This document shows positions 25,942 to 34,322 of a DNA stretch of 64,000 bases, piece after piece. The position numbers were made by a program, and so were the translations under genes. The notes under the pieces were generated by a model, which saw only the letters and a list, made by a program, of their open reading frames with translations, was not told where the DNA came from and did not search any database. The stretch comes from an uncultured Oscillospiraceae bacterium (GTDB lineage Bacteria > Bacillota > Clostridia > Oscillospirales > Acutalibacteraceae), in contig URCA01000017.1 in assembly GCA_900546265.1 (NCBI GenBank), positions 1-64,000 of the forward strand, read 5' to 3'. The first letter of the stretch is position 1. The number at the start of each line of letters is the position of its first letter.

Positions 25942-26006
25942 ACGGCAGAATGCGGCTGTTTCCCGGCGGGCGGCTCTTTCGCGTCCGCTTATATTCCCTG
26001 GAAAGG

Positions 26007-27032
26007 ATGTGCGGCTTTTTGGCTCGCTATATTGCACGAAGGCTCGGCCTGATGGTGCTGCTGCTCTTCGGTGTCTCCCTGATGGTCTTCCTGATTTCCC
26101 ACCTGGTGCCCAGCGACCCGGTGGGCGCTAACCTGAGCGCCACGGCCCAGAACAACCCGGAGGTGGTGGCCGCCTTCAAGGCCAAATGGGGGCTGGACAA
26201 ACCGCTGGTTCAGCAATATTTCATCTATGTGGGTAACCTGCTCAAGGGAGATATGGGCAACTCCATCCGCACCGGGAGGCCGGTGCTGGAGGATCTGCTC
26301 CAGTATTTCCCCGCGACGGTGGAGCTGTCGGTGTTCGCCATGCTCATCGCCATTGTGCTGGGGATACTCTTCGGCGTGATTTCCGCCGTGTTCCGCAACA
26401 AGCCGGCGGATCAGATTCTGCGGGGCGTGTCGGTCAGCGGTGTGTCCATCCCCAGCTTCTGGTTCGCGCTGCTGGTGCTGTACGTCTTCTCCAGCCTGCT
26501 GGGATGGTTTCCAAGCGGCGGGCGGCTGGATCCCCGGGCGGGGGCGGTGACGGGCGGAACCGGGCTGTATGTGCTGGACGGGCTGCTGTCGGGCAACTTC
26601 TCCATGGTGGGGGACGCGTTGTCCCATCTTCTGCTGCCGGCGCTTGTGCTGGGGTTCTTCACCATGGGGCTCATCACCCGGCAGACCCGCAGCAACCTGC
26701 TGGAGACGATATCCACCGACTACATCCGCACGGCCCGGGCCAAGGGGATGAGCGAACGGCGGGTCATCACCCGCCACGCGCTGGGCAACGCCCTTATCCC
26801 GGTCATCACCGTGACGGGCATGGGGTTCTGCAACCTGCTGGGCGGCATGGTGTTCGTGGAGAAGATTTTCGCCTGGCCGGGCATCGGGCAGTACGCGTAT
26901 CTGTCGGCCACCACCCTGGATTTCCCGGCCATCTGCGGCGTGTCGCTGCTGATCGCCCTGACCTATGTGGTCATTAACCTTGTCATCGACATTCTGTATG
27001 GGATCATCGATCCCCGGGTGCGGTATCAATAA
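26007..27032 (+). CDS. Peptide ABC transporter permease (DppB/OppB type)
   Basis: A 341-residue inner-membrane permease with six predicted helices. The N-terminus ARYIARRLGLMVLLLFGVS and the extracytoplasmic GLDKPLVQQYFIYVGNLLKGD block are typical of DppB. The EAA-type loop contacting the ATPases is IRTARAKGMSERRVITRHAL, about residues 232-251. ATG 26007 lies directly after GGAAAGG, which is very tight; TTG at 26019 is better spaced and may be the true start. Cotranscribed with its partners. Confidence 0.92.
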   Translation: MCGFLARYIARRLGLMVLLLFGVSLMVFLISHLVPSDPVGANLSATAQNNPEVVAAFKAKWGLDKPLVQQYFIYVGNLLKGDMGNSIRTGRPVLEDLLQYFPATVELSVFAMLIAIVLGILFGVISAVFRNKPADQILRGVSVSGVSIPSFWFALLVLYVFSSLLGWFPSGGRLDPRAGAVTGGTGLYVLDGLLSGNFSMVGDALSHLLLPALVLGFFTMGLITRQTRSNLLETISTDYIRTARAKGMSERRVITRHALGNALIPVITVTGMGFCNLLGGMVFVEKIFAWPGIGQYAYLSATTLDFPAICGVSLLIALTYVVINLVIDILYGIIDPRVRYQ

Positions 27033-27065
27033 CTCACAGAATCGAGATGAAAGGAAGGAACCCTC

Positions 27066-27902
27066 ATGGAATTTTTTAAAACGGTATTCAGACAAAAGAA
27101 TTTTATGTTCAAGCTGGGGATTATCGTCTGCCTGCTGTGGGTGATCGTCGCTTTCATCGCGCCGCTCATCGCCCCGGCCGATCCGCTGGCGCAGAATCTG
27201 GACATGCGCTTTCAGCCGCCGGGGGCGGCGCACTGGTTCGGCACCGACAGCCTGGGGCGCGATGTATTCAGCCGGGTGCTGTACGGCAGCCGAATCTCCA
27301 TCACGGCGGGGCTTATCACCGTGCTGATTTCCTTCGGCATCGGCCTGCTGTACGGCGGGGTGGCCGGCTATGTCGGCGGGATCGTGGATGACGTGATGAT
27401 GCGTTTCAGCGAGATGATCCAGTCCTTCCCTCCCCTGATCCTCGCCATGGTCATCGCCGCGGCCATGGGGCCGAGCATCGTCAACTCGGTGTTCGCCATG
27501 GCGATCATCTGGTGGCCGAACTACGCCCGGCTGACCCGCAGCATCGTCATTTCGGTCAAGGAGAACGACTATGTGATGGCCAGCCGGCTGATGGGGGCGT
27601 CCCGGGTGCGGATCCTGTTCCGGGAGATTCTGCCCAACAGCATCGGGCCGCTGGTGGTCATGTCCACGCTGGACTTGGGTAACGCCATTCTGATGTTCTC
27701 CGGTCTGTCCTTCCTGGGGCTGGGCGTGCAGCCCCCGACGCCCGAATGGGGCGCCATGGTCAGCGACGGGGTGGCCACCTTCCAGAACTGGTGGATTTCC
27801 ACCTTCCCGGGCCTCGCCATCTTCACCGTCGCCATGGGCGCCAATTTCATCGGTGACGGGATGCGGGATTATCTCGACCCCAAGCTGCGTCAGCAGATGT
27901 AA
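27066..27902 (+). CDS. Peptide ABC transporter permease (DppC/OppC type)
   Basis: A 278-residue permease with six predicted helices, partner of the DppB-type subunit. The N-terminal half carries the DppC pattern (WFGTDSLGRDVFSRVLYGSR, about residues 58-77), and the EAA loop is VMASRLMGASRVRILFREIL. Start ATG 27066 follows AAAGGAAGGAA. Thirty-three bases separate it from dppB and 24 from the cupin gene. Confidence 0.94.
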   Translation: MEFFKTVFRQKNFMFKLGIIVCLLWVIVAFIAPLIAPADPLAQNLDMRFQPPGAAHWFGTDSLGRDVFSRVLYGSRISITAGLITVLISFGIGLLYGGVAGYVGGIVDDVMMRFSEMIQSFPPLILAMVIAAAMGPSIVNSVFAMAIIWWPNYARLTRSIVISVKENDYVMASRLMGASRVRILFREILPNSIGPLVVMSTLDLGNAILMFSGLSFLGLGVQPPTPEWGAMVSDGVATFQNWWISTFPGLAIFTVAMGANFIGDGMRDYLDPKLRQQM

Positions 27903-27926
27903 ATTCATAAAAAGGCGGGATTTGCT

Positions 27927-28259
27927 ATGACTCTACTCGATGTATCCAAGCTGGACGCCGTGGGCGCGCCGCTTTACGACATGCGGAAGATCTTCCAGAT
28001 CGACGCGCCGGCCTCCAAGATATCCTTCAGCCTCATCACCATCCATCCCGGGTCCCGGGTGCCGGAAGTCGGGGACGGGTTCCACTCCGGCGACGAATAC
28101 TCCTATTTTCTGGAGGGGGAGGTCTACACCGTCAGCGGGGACGATGTGGGCACCGTGGGGGCGGGCATGGCCACCCTTATCCCCCGTGGGGAGCATCACT
28201 GGTGCGAAAACCGGACGGATAAGCCCTGCACCCTGGTGTGCATGATGGTGGAGCCGTAA
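27927..28259 (+). CDS. Single-domain cupin protein
   Basis: A 110-residue small beta-barrel protein. Cupin motif 1 reads GDGFHSGDEYSYFLEGEVY (about residues 51-69) and motif 2 GAGMATLIPRGEHHWCEN (about 78-95). Histidine and glutamate metal ligands are largely present, so a bound divalent metal is likely. It is inside the peptide importer operon, directly before an M24 peptidase. It could be a ligand sensor or a small enzyme acting on the imported compound; no function can be assigned. Confidence 0.85.
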   Translation: MTLLDVSKLDAVGAPLYDMRKIFQIDAPASKISFSLITIHPGSRVPEVGDGFHSGDEYSYFLEGEVYTVSGDDVGTVGAGMATLIPRGEHHWCENRTDKPCTLVCMMVEP

Positions 28260-28278
28260 GGAAAGGGATGACGCGCGT

Positions 28279-29352
28279 ATGAACAAGCAGCGGCTCCAGC
28301 GGGTGCTGGACAACATGGAGGCCCAGGGGCTTGATCAGATTCTGGTCACCTCCACCGCCTCCGTCTTCTACCTGACTGGCTACTGGATCGAACCACACGA
28401 GCGGATGCTCGCGCTATACATCGACAAAAACGGCCGGACGGCGCTTTACGGCAACGAGATTTTTGGTGTGGAGGCCACGGCGGATCTGCCGGTCATCCCC
28501 CACGCCGACAGCGCCGATCCGGTGGCGGATTTGGCCGCCGCACTCGCCCCCGGCCGGCTAGGGGTGGACAAATTCTGGCCCAGTAAGTTCCTTATCGGCA
28601 TCATGGAACACCGCCCCGACATCCGGCCGGTGCTGGGTTCCGGCCCCATCGACGCGGCGCGGCGCTACAAGGACGAGGCGGAGCGGGACGCCCTGCGCCG
28701 GGCCTCCAAAATCAACGATATCGTGGTGGAAACCGCCATCGGCGCCCTGGCCGACGGGGCGGTGGAGGCCGAGCTGGCCGCCCTGGTCAATCGGACATAC
28801 CTGCAAAATGGGGCGGACGTGTCCGACGGGCCGCAGCTGGTCTGCTTCGGCGCCAACGCCGCCGACCCGCACCACGCCCCCGGACACGACGTGGTCAAGT
28901 CCGGCGACTGCGTGGTTTTCGACATTTTCACCCCCATCCGGCGGTATTGGTGCGACATGACCCGCACCGTCTATTTTAAGGAGGCGGGCGAGGAGGAACG
29001 GCGGATTTACGCCCTGGTGAAAGCCGCCAACCAGGCGGGCATCGACGCGGTGCGCCCCGGCGTGCCGCTGCGGGACATCGACCGGGCGGCCCGGCGGGTC
29101 ATCGAGGAGGGCGGCTACGGCCCCTACTTCACCCACCGGCTGGGCCACGGCATCGGCCTGGAATGCCACGAGCCCCCGGACGTCAGCGCCGGCTCGGACG
29201 CGATAGCCGAGCCCGGCATGGTCTTTTCCATCGAGCCGGGCATCTATCTGCCCGGGCGCACCGGCGTGCGCATCGAGGATCTGGTGCTGGTGACCGAAAC
29301 CGGCTGCGAAGTACTCAACGCCGCGCCGAAGGATCTGCGCGTGGTGGGATAA
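28279..29352 (+). CDS. M24 family metallopeptidase (Xaa-Pro aminopeptidase/dipeptidase-like)
   Basis: A 357-residue pita-bread-fold protein with an N-terminal creatinase-like domain (1-125) and C-terminal catalytic domain. The five metal ligands are visible: Asp in VVFDIFTPI, Asp in WCDMTRTV, His in HRLGHGIGLECHE, Glu in SIEPGIY and Glu in VRIEDLVLV. Such enzymes release residues N-terminal to proline from peptides in the cytosol. Last gene of the importer operon, followed by a strong terminator, which fits uptake and breakdown of proline-containing peptides. Confidence 0.92.
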   Translation: MNKQRLQRVLDNMEAQGLDQILVTSTASVFYLTGYWIEPHERMLALYIDKNGRTALYGNEIFGVEATADLPVIPHADSADPVADLAAALAPGRLGVDKFWPSKFLIGIMEHRPDIRPVLGSGPIDAARRYKDEAERDALRRASKINDIVVETAIGALADGAVEAELAALVNRTYLQNGADVSDGPQLVCFGANAADPHHAPGHDVVKSGDCVVFDIFTPIRRYWCDMTRTVYFKEAGEEERRIYALVKAANQAGIDAVRPGVPLRDIDRAARRVIEEGGYGPYFTHRLGHGIGLECHEPPDVSAGSDAIAEPGMVFSIEPGIYLPGRTGVRIEDLVLVTETGCEVLNAAPKDLRVVG

Positions 29353-29355
29353 GAC

Positions 29356-29399
29356 AAAACAAGGAGGAGGATTCCCGCGGGAACCCTCCTCCTTGTTTT
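29356..29399. terminator. Bidirectional terminator after the peptide importer operon
   Basis: AAAACAAGGAGGAGG and CCTCCTCCTTGTTTT pair with a loop containing ATTCCCGCGGGAAC. It separates the M24 gene from the convergent XRE gene. Confidence 0.9.
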
Positions 29400-29439
29400 G
29401 GGCTTTGGTATAAAAGCGCTCTCAAGCTTTTTCTTTGTT

Positions 29440-29664
29440 TCAGGTTTTGCTTCTGGGATAGGGGGCTTTCTCATCCGTCAAGCCCAGCAGATAGTCGGTG
29501 CTGGTGCCGAACAGCCTGGCCAATTTTATAAGCGATGCAACCGGTATATTGCATGTGCCGAGTTCATAACCAGAATATGTCGTCTGATGCACATGCAGCC
29601 ATTCCGCCATTTCTTTTTGTGATTTATCCGCGTCCTCCCTCAGGCCGCGCAGATGCTCCAACAT
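29440..29664 (-). CDS. Small XRE family HTH regulator
   Basis: A 74-residue single-domain regulator with an HTH_3-type fold (LRGLREDADKSQKEMAEWLH, then VHQTTYSGYELGTCNIP and LARLFGTSTDYLLGL). ATG 29664 has GAGGTGA six bases upstream; a GTG at 29673 overlaps that site. It has only a short tail after the HTH, so it may act as a simple dimeric repressor. It is divergent from the interrupted gene at 29759, with a 17-bp palindrome between them that is the obvious binding site. Confidence 0.9.
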   Translation of the reverse strand: MLEHLRGLREDADKSQKEMAEWLHVHQTTYSGYELGTCNIPVASLIKLARLFGTSTDYLLGLTDEKAPYPRSKT

Positions 29665-29691
29665 GGCTTTCACCTCAAGCCTATTATGGCT

Positions 29692-29708
29692 TAAGGGTTA
29701 TACCCTTA
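29692..29708. promoter_or_regulatory. Palindromic operator in the XRE divergent gap
   Basis: TAAGGGTTATACCCTTA is a perfect 17-bp dyad with a three-base centre, 28 bases upstream of the XRE start and abutting the -35 box of the opposite promoter. Confidence 0.75.
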
Positions 29709-29737
29709 TTGGCTTTTAAGCATATTTTCCTTATAAT
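29709..29737 (+). promoter_or_regulatory. Promoter of the interrupted small gene
   Basis: TTGGCT (29709-29714), 17-base spacer, TATAAT (29732-29737), next to the XRE operator. Confidence 0.7.
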
Positions 29738-29758
29738 AAAGTCAATGGAGGAATTCAT

Positions 29759-30022
29759 ATGAACGACGACATGCAAAAGTAGATAAAGAAGCACTTTCGT
29801 CAAATGGACACGCTCTTTCAACCATACCAACTAGATAGTTTTCTTCGGACTCCGGACGATGCCCTAGAAGATACCTTTTTTGAATTTACGACGCCCGTTA
29901 TTTATCATTGTCTTATTAGAGATCCCTATCTCCTATATCTTTTCGTGCAACAGGGCTGGCACGCTTTGGACTGTATGGCATGGTGTCTGCTTCGATGCTA
30001 CCACGCCTATAAACAGCCATAG
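29759..30022 (+). pseudogene. Small protein gene interrupted by an in-frame TAG at codon 8
   Basis: A good promoter, a GGAGG site nine bases upstream and ATG 29759 begin MNDDMQK, then TAG (29780-29782), after which the same frame stays open as IKKHFRQMDTLFQ to a stop at 30020-30022. Without the TAG it would encode 87 residues. The uninterrupted part from Met 29804 is 72 residues, rich in Tyr, Leu, Cys and Phe, with no family that I recognise. The region is more AT-rich than its neighbours, which suggests acquisition. Either a nonsense mutation has killed it, or the codon is read through, or translation restarts at 29804, where no good ribosome site is seen. Confidence 0.55.
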
Positions 30023-30024
30023 AA

Positions 30025-30054
30025 AACTCCCGGCGGGCAGGCCCGCCGGGAGTT
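30025..30054. terminator. Bidirectional stem-loop terminator
   Basis: AACTCCCGGCGGGC and GCCCGCCGGGAGTT form a perfect 14-bp stem with a two-base loop between the interrupted gene and the convergent degV-like gene. The flanking T-run is short. Confidence 0.75.
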
Positions 30055-30056
30055 GA

Positions 30057-30920
30057 TTATTTCAGGAACACCAGGGCCGTCATGCCCGCGCCGGTGTGGG
30101 TGCCGATGATCGGGCCGATTTTGGAAATCAGCACGTCCTTGACCAGGCCGGTCTGCCGCACCAGGTCCGCCAGGGTTTCGGCGTCCGCCGGGTTATCGGC
30201 GTGGGCGACGATGGCAGTCTGCCCCTCCAAATCCTTCCCCTCGGCCGATAGGCGGCTCAGGACGTATTCCAGGGCCTTGCGGCTGCCCCTCACCTTGGCC
30301 ATTACCGTCAGCTTGCCTTCCCCGTCCACACTGAGTATGGGCTTGATATTCAGCGCGGTGCCGACGATGGCTTCCACGGCCGAGATGCGGCCGCCCCGTT
30401 TGAGGTGGTTGAGATCGTCCACGGTGAACCAATGGGCCACACGGGTGCGGTACTCCATCACCCAGGCAGCCAGCGCCTCCAGGGACAGGCCCTCCAGCCG
30501 TTTCTTCGCCGCGTAGTAAACCAGCAGGCCCTCGCCGATGGAGGCGCACAGGGAGTCGATGACGACTACCCGGCGGCCGGGGTATTTTTCCTCCAGCTGC
30601 CCTGCCATCAGCATGGCGTTGTTCACCGTGCCGCTCAGGCCGGAGGAAAACGCGATATACAGGATATCCTGACCCGCCTGCAGCACCGGCTCGAACAGAT
30701 CCTCGTAAACCACCGGGGTGATCTGGGAGGTGACAGCCGGCGCGCCGGCCCGCAGCTGCCGATAAAACTCCTCCAGGGACAGCTCCCTCTCATCCTCAAA
30801 ATGGCGGTAGCTGTTCTCAGCCAGGTCGAAATGCATGGGGATGACCTGTATATCCAATTCCTCAATAGTCGTATGGGGCAGATCCAGCGTCGCGTCGGAG
30901 AACAGTTGGTAGGCGCTCAT
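30057..30920 (-). CDS. DegV family fatty-acid-binding protein
   Basis: A 287-residue two-domain protein of the DegV/FakB type. N-terminal FSDATLDLP corresponds to the conserved acidic-Ser-Asp strand; AFSSGLSGTVNNAML near residue 90 and the RGGRISA motif near residue 175 are family hallmarks for binding the fatty-acid carboxylate. Such proteins present fatty acids to FakA kinase; no fakA is nearby. ATG 30920 is used, but TTG 30929 has a better-placed AGAGG and may be the real start. Confidence 0.9.
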   Translation of the reverse strand: MSAYQLFSDATLDLPHTTIEELDIQVIPMHFDLAENSYRHFEDERELSLEEFYRQLRAGAPAVTSQITPVVYEDLFEPVLQAGQDILYIAFSSGLSGTVNNAMLMAGQLEEKYPGRRVVVIDSLCASIGEGLLVYYAAKKRLEGLSLEALAAWVMEYRTRVAHWFTVDDLNHLKRGGRISAVEAIVGTALNIKPILSVDGEGKLTVMAKVRGSRKALEYVLSRLSAEGKDLEGQTAIVAHADNPADAETLADLVRQTGLVKDVLISKIGPIIGTHTGAGMTALVFLK

Positions 30921-31034
30921 TCTCGTCAATCATCCTCTCTGAAAATACACGGGAAATATCCGTCGAACCGACGGCCCAAACTATTTATTTTGACAAACAA
31001 AGCATGTTTGGAGTTTTTTATGGCGGGCCGGAGG

Positions 31035-31982
31035 TTACCGGCCATTGAGCTCGGCGAAAAAGGTCACCGCTTCTTTTTGGGCTTTCGCGTGGTAGAGCGC
31101 CTGATCCGCTTTCTTGAACAGCTCCTGGAAAGCTCCGGCATCCTGCGGGAACAGGGAAACGCCGATGCTGGTCGTACAGACAAAATCGTCGACCTGGAAG
31201 CGCGTCAGACCCGCCAGCGTGTCGCGCAGCCAGGCGTCGTCCGACAGATTCTGCACCAGCACAATAAATTCGTCGCCGCCGAACCGGCCGCCGACATCCG
31301 TTTGACGAAAGGTCCGCTTAATCCGCCGAGAAATCGCTTTCAGAATTTTGTCGCCTTCATCGTGGCCGTAGGTATCGTTGAAGCTTTTGAAATTATCGAT
31401 GTCCAGCAGCACCAGGGCGTGCTGCCGATTATCCTTGGACAGAATATCCTGGATGACCGTGGCCGCGTAGTCCTTATTGTACAGGCCGGTGAAGCGATCG
31501 AGATTGGCGGCCTTTTTCAGCCGGTCGGTTTTTTCCTTAATATCCGTGATGTCGGTGACAACCCCAATCATCCGGACCGGCCGGCCGTCCTCCAGGATGG
31601 GGGTGACGTGAATCCGGCACCAGACAAACGCGGACTGGCCAGCCTTCATGCGCGCCTCATAGACAGCCGGCTCCCCCTTCAGCACACTGGCAAAGGCCTT
31701 GGCGATGACCTCTTCATCGTCCGGATGGGAAAAATATCGGCTGACCTGCCGGCGGTACTCTTCCGGCTCCAGAAGGCTGAACGGCTGCACATCCCGCAGG
31801 ATTTTCTCGCCGGACACGCCGAAAATGATTTCCGCATTTTCAAAAAAGGTGTACAGCTGCCGGGGCAGATCCACCTCGAAAATACAGATTTTCGCCGCGC
31901 TCAGCGCAATATGCAGCCGCTCTTTGTACGGCTCGATTTGTTCGGTATCGCTTTGGCCCGTTAGTCTCATTGCCGTACCCAT
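31035..31982 (-). CDS. PAS-GGDEF diguanylate cyclase
   Basis: A 315-residue cytoplasmic protein. Residues 20-145 form a PAS/PAC module (ending IGVVTDITDIKEK), followed by a GGDEF domain at about 155-310. The active site RFGGDEF is canonical, and RQTD lies exactly five residues before GGDEF, giving the RxxD inhibitory site. It should make c-di-GMP under product inhibition. It starts eight bases after the rlmD-like stop. Counterpart to the EAL protein at 14948-17200. Confidence 0.93.
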   Translation of the reverse strand: MGTAMRLTGQSDTEQIEPYKERLHIALSAAKICIFEVDLPRQLYTFFENAEIIFGVSGEKILRDVQPFSLLEPEEYRRQVSRYFSHPDDEEVIAKAFASVLKGEPAVYEARMKAGQSAFVWCRIHVTPILEDGRPVRMIGVVTDITDIKEKTDRLKKAANLDRFTGLYNKDYAATVIQDILSKDNRQHALVLLDIDNFKSFNDTYGHDEGDKILKAISRRIKRTFRQTDVGGRFGGDEFIVLVQNLSDDAWLRDTLAGLTRFQVDDFVCTTSIGVSLFPQDAGAFQELFKKADQALYHAKAQKEAVTFFAELNGR

Positions 31983-31989
31983 TCTCCAG

Positions 31990-33381
31990 TCATAGGTCTG
32001 TGCGTGTCAGCAGCGCCACGCATTCCACGTGGGCAGTGCGGGGGAACATATCCACAGGCGTCACCTGTCTCACGGCATAGCCCCGCTCGCCGAAAGCCCG
32101 CAGATCCCGCGCGAGAGTGGCGGGGTCGCAGGAAACATAAACCACCCGGGAGGGCGCCATGAGGGCGACGGTATCCACCACCGCCTCATCGCAGCCCTTG
32201 CGGGGCGGGTCGAGAACCACCACGTCGGGGCGCACCCCTTCCGCCCGGAGGCGGGCGGCCGCCTGGCCGGCGTCAGCGCAGAGGAAGCGGGCGTTTTCAA
32301 TGCCGTTGTCCGCGGCGTTGCGGCGGGCGTCCTCCACCGCCTGGGGCACCACCTCCACCCCGATGACCTGCGCGGCCCGCGCGGCCATGGACAGGCCGAT
32401 GGTGCCAGTGCCGCAGTACAGATCGAGCAGGGTTTCCTTCCCGGTCAGCGCGGCGGCCTCGGCGGCCAGGGCGTAGAGCCGTTCCGCCTGCTCCCGGTTG
32501 ACCTGATAAAACGAATGCGGGGACAGCCGAAAACGCAGGCCGCACAATTCGTCGGTGATGGTACCCGGCCCCCACAGGGGGAAGGTCTCCTCCCCGAGAA
32601 TGACGTTGGTGTCCCGGCGGTTGATATTGACCACCACGGTGGCAAGACCGGGCGCCCGCTCCCGCAGGGCGCTCACCAGGCCCTTGGTATCGGGCAGCTT
32701 GCCGGAGGTACACACCAGGCAGACCATGATCTCCCCCGTGGCCCGGGCCTGCCGTATATAGACATGGCGCAAAAGGCCCTGCCCGCTCTCCTCGTCATAG
32801 GCGGGCACGCCCGCCCGTTTCGCCCAGCGGAGCACCTCGTCCAACACATCTCGGAAGATCTCCGGCTGCAGACGGCAGTCCCGCTGCTCGACAACCCGGT
32901 GGCTGCGGGGAGCGTAAAAGCCGGCTAGGAGGCGGTATTCGCCCTGGGCCACCGGATACTGGGCTTTGTTGCGGTATCGATCGGGGGCGGCGGCGCCCAC
33001 GATGGGACAGGGTGTCAACTCCAGGGCACCGATCCGCTTTAACGCGTCGGCCACCCGCTGCTCCTTGACGCGCAGCTCGGCCTCATAGGACAGGTGCCGG
33101 TAGGCGCAGCCTCCGCAGCGGCCGAAGGCCGCGCAGTCCGCCGCCTCGTCCGCCGGCAGCCGGTCGGCGGAGGGCTCCAGCAGCTCGCTCAGCCGGCCGA
33201 AGGCATGGGTTTTCTGCACCTTGACGATATGGCAGCGGATCCGATCGCCCACAGCCGTAAAGGGAACGAACACGGCCAGGCCAGGCCCGCCGTCCTCCTG
33301 GACCCAGCGGCCCACGCCGCTGCCCTGCGCGGACATGCCGGTGATGGCCAGCTCAATCTCCTGATTCTTTTCCAAAGGCAT
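31990..33381 (-). CDS. 23S rRNA (uracil-C5)-methyltransferase, RlmD/RumA family
   Basis: A 463-residue RNA m5U methyltransferase. An N-terminal TRAM domain (about 1-65) leads to a four-cysteine iron-sulfur motif including CGGC and AYRHLSYEAEL near residues 80-100, then a SAM-binding domain (LDLYCGTGTIGLSMA) and the catalytic block VVLDPPRKGCDEAV with SCDPATLARDL, whose Cys is the nucleophile. The family modifies 23S U1939 or U747; many Firmicutes have several copies, so the exact site is open. ATG 33381 follows GGGAGGGG. Confidence 0.93.
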   Translation of the reverse strand: MPLEKNQEIELAITGMSAQGSGVGRWVQEDGGPGLAVFVPFTAVGDRIRCHIVKVQKTHAFGRLSELLEPSADRLPADEAADCAAFGRCGGCAYRHLSYEAELRVKEQRVADALKRIGALELTPCPIVGAAAPDRYRNKAQYPVAQGEYRLLAGFYAPRSHRVVEQRDCRLQPEIFRDVLDEVLRWAKRAGVPAYDEESGQGLLRHVYIRQARATGEIMVCLVCTSGKLPDTKGLVSALRERAPGLATVVVNINRRDTNVILGEETFPLWGPGTITDELCGLRFRLSPHSFYQVNREQAERLYALAAEAAALTGKETLLDLYCGTGTIGLSMAARAAQVIGVEVVPQAVEDARRNAADNGIENARFLCADAGQAAARLRAEGVRPDVVVLDPPRKGCDEAVVDTVALMAPSRVVYVSCDPATLARDLRAFGERGYAVRQVTPVDMFPRTAHVECVALLTRTDL

Positions 33382-33436
33382 GCCGTCCCCTCCCAATCTT
33401 TTTTATTGTACACACTTCCCTGACAAATAGCAAGAG

Positions 33437-33488
33437 ATTTTCATAAAAAGCGCAAAGGAGGCGGCCGCCGAACGGCAGCGCCTCCTTG
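33437..33488 (-). terminator. Terminator of the GntR-ABC operon
   Basis: On the minus strand AAGGAGGCG pairs with CGCCTCCTT after a GC-rich loop, followed by a T-run (TTTTT) near 33440. It lies just beyond the permease stop. Confidence 0.7.
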
Positions 33489-33500
33489 TCACAGGATATC

Positions 33501-34322
33501 CTATTTAACCGAGGTCTTTTTGGTCATCAGCCACCGGGCCGCCACCAGGAAAGCGGCGGCAAGGAGGAGATCCATCGCCAGGTTGCCCATGCCGATGGTG
33601 ACGTTCATCAGGTCAGACGATCCGCCTCCGGAAATCCGGAGGCTCTCAATGAGAGTCCCCCACATGTTTTCAAAGACGAAGGAGGCGCCGTCCGCGCCGA
33701 TGCGCAAGCCCAGGGGGACAATCAGCATGGCCACCACCTCCAGCAAGCCGGCCACCATCGTCGTGCAGAAGTAAAAGAGCACGGAGAACAGGACGCTGTT
33801 GCTGGAAAAGGTCTTGGTATTGGCCAGGGTGATGGCAAAGTACAGCTCGCCAATGGTCAGGGCCAGGCCAATCAGCATGGACACGCCGACGTAGACGCCC
33901 ATCGTGACCAGAGAGCCGCCCAACTGTTCATTGAGCCCTTTAAAGAACTCCTGTGCGCCCATCAACTGCATGGTGCCCAGGATAGCGAGCAGGGCCATCA
34001 GCATACCGGCGAACAGCAGGACATAGGCGGTAATCGCCTTGGACAGGATGATTGAGCCCTTGCCCACGGGCAGGGTCTGAATGAGGTAGCCCTCGGCGCC
34101 GAACACGCCCTTATAAAAGCGGAGAATGGCGGTGATCAGAGCCACCACGACGGAGGCGCAGCCCACCAGGGCCAGGAACACGGCGCAGGTGGTGGCCAGC
34201 TGGCTGATGCCGATGGCTTTGGCGGCCCAGCCCGCGCCGTACAGCAGGGCCATGGCGACAAGGCAGATAGGCAGGATGAGCAGGCTCGCCCGGAATTCGT
34301 ATTTCAGCAGTTTCCTCAGCAT
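33501..34322 (-). CDS. ABC-2 type transporter permease
   Basis: A 273-residue membrane protein with about six hydrophobic segments (near 16-36, 45-70, 100-125, 140-165, 175-205, 240-262) and no signature enzyme motif. It starts 7 bases inside the upstream ATPase gene and is the third gene of a GntR-ATPase-permease operon like the ytr systems of Bacillus. Substrate unknown; such modules respond to cell-wall antibiotics or act on lipids. Confidence 0.82.
   Translation of the reverse strand: MLRKLLKYEFRASLLILPICLVAMALLYGAGWAAKAIGISQLATTCAVFLALVGCASVVVALITAILRFYKGVFGAEGYLIQTLPVGKGSIILSKAITAYVLLFAGMLMALLAILGTMQLMGAQEFFKGLNEQLGGSLVTMGVYVGVSMLIGLALTIGELYFAITLANTKTFSSNSVLFSVLFYFCTTMVAGLLEVVAMLIVPLGLRIGADGASFVFENMWGTLIESLRISGGGSSDLMNVTIGMGNLAMDLLLAAAFLVAARWLMTKKTSVK

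Noticed and set aside
25989..27908. A 639-codon open frame antisense to the importer permeases
   Set aside because: It covers two clear DppB/DppC genes and shows shadow-type His/Gln/Gly composition.
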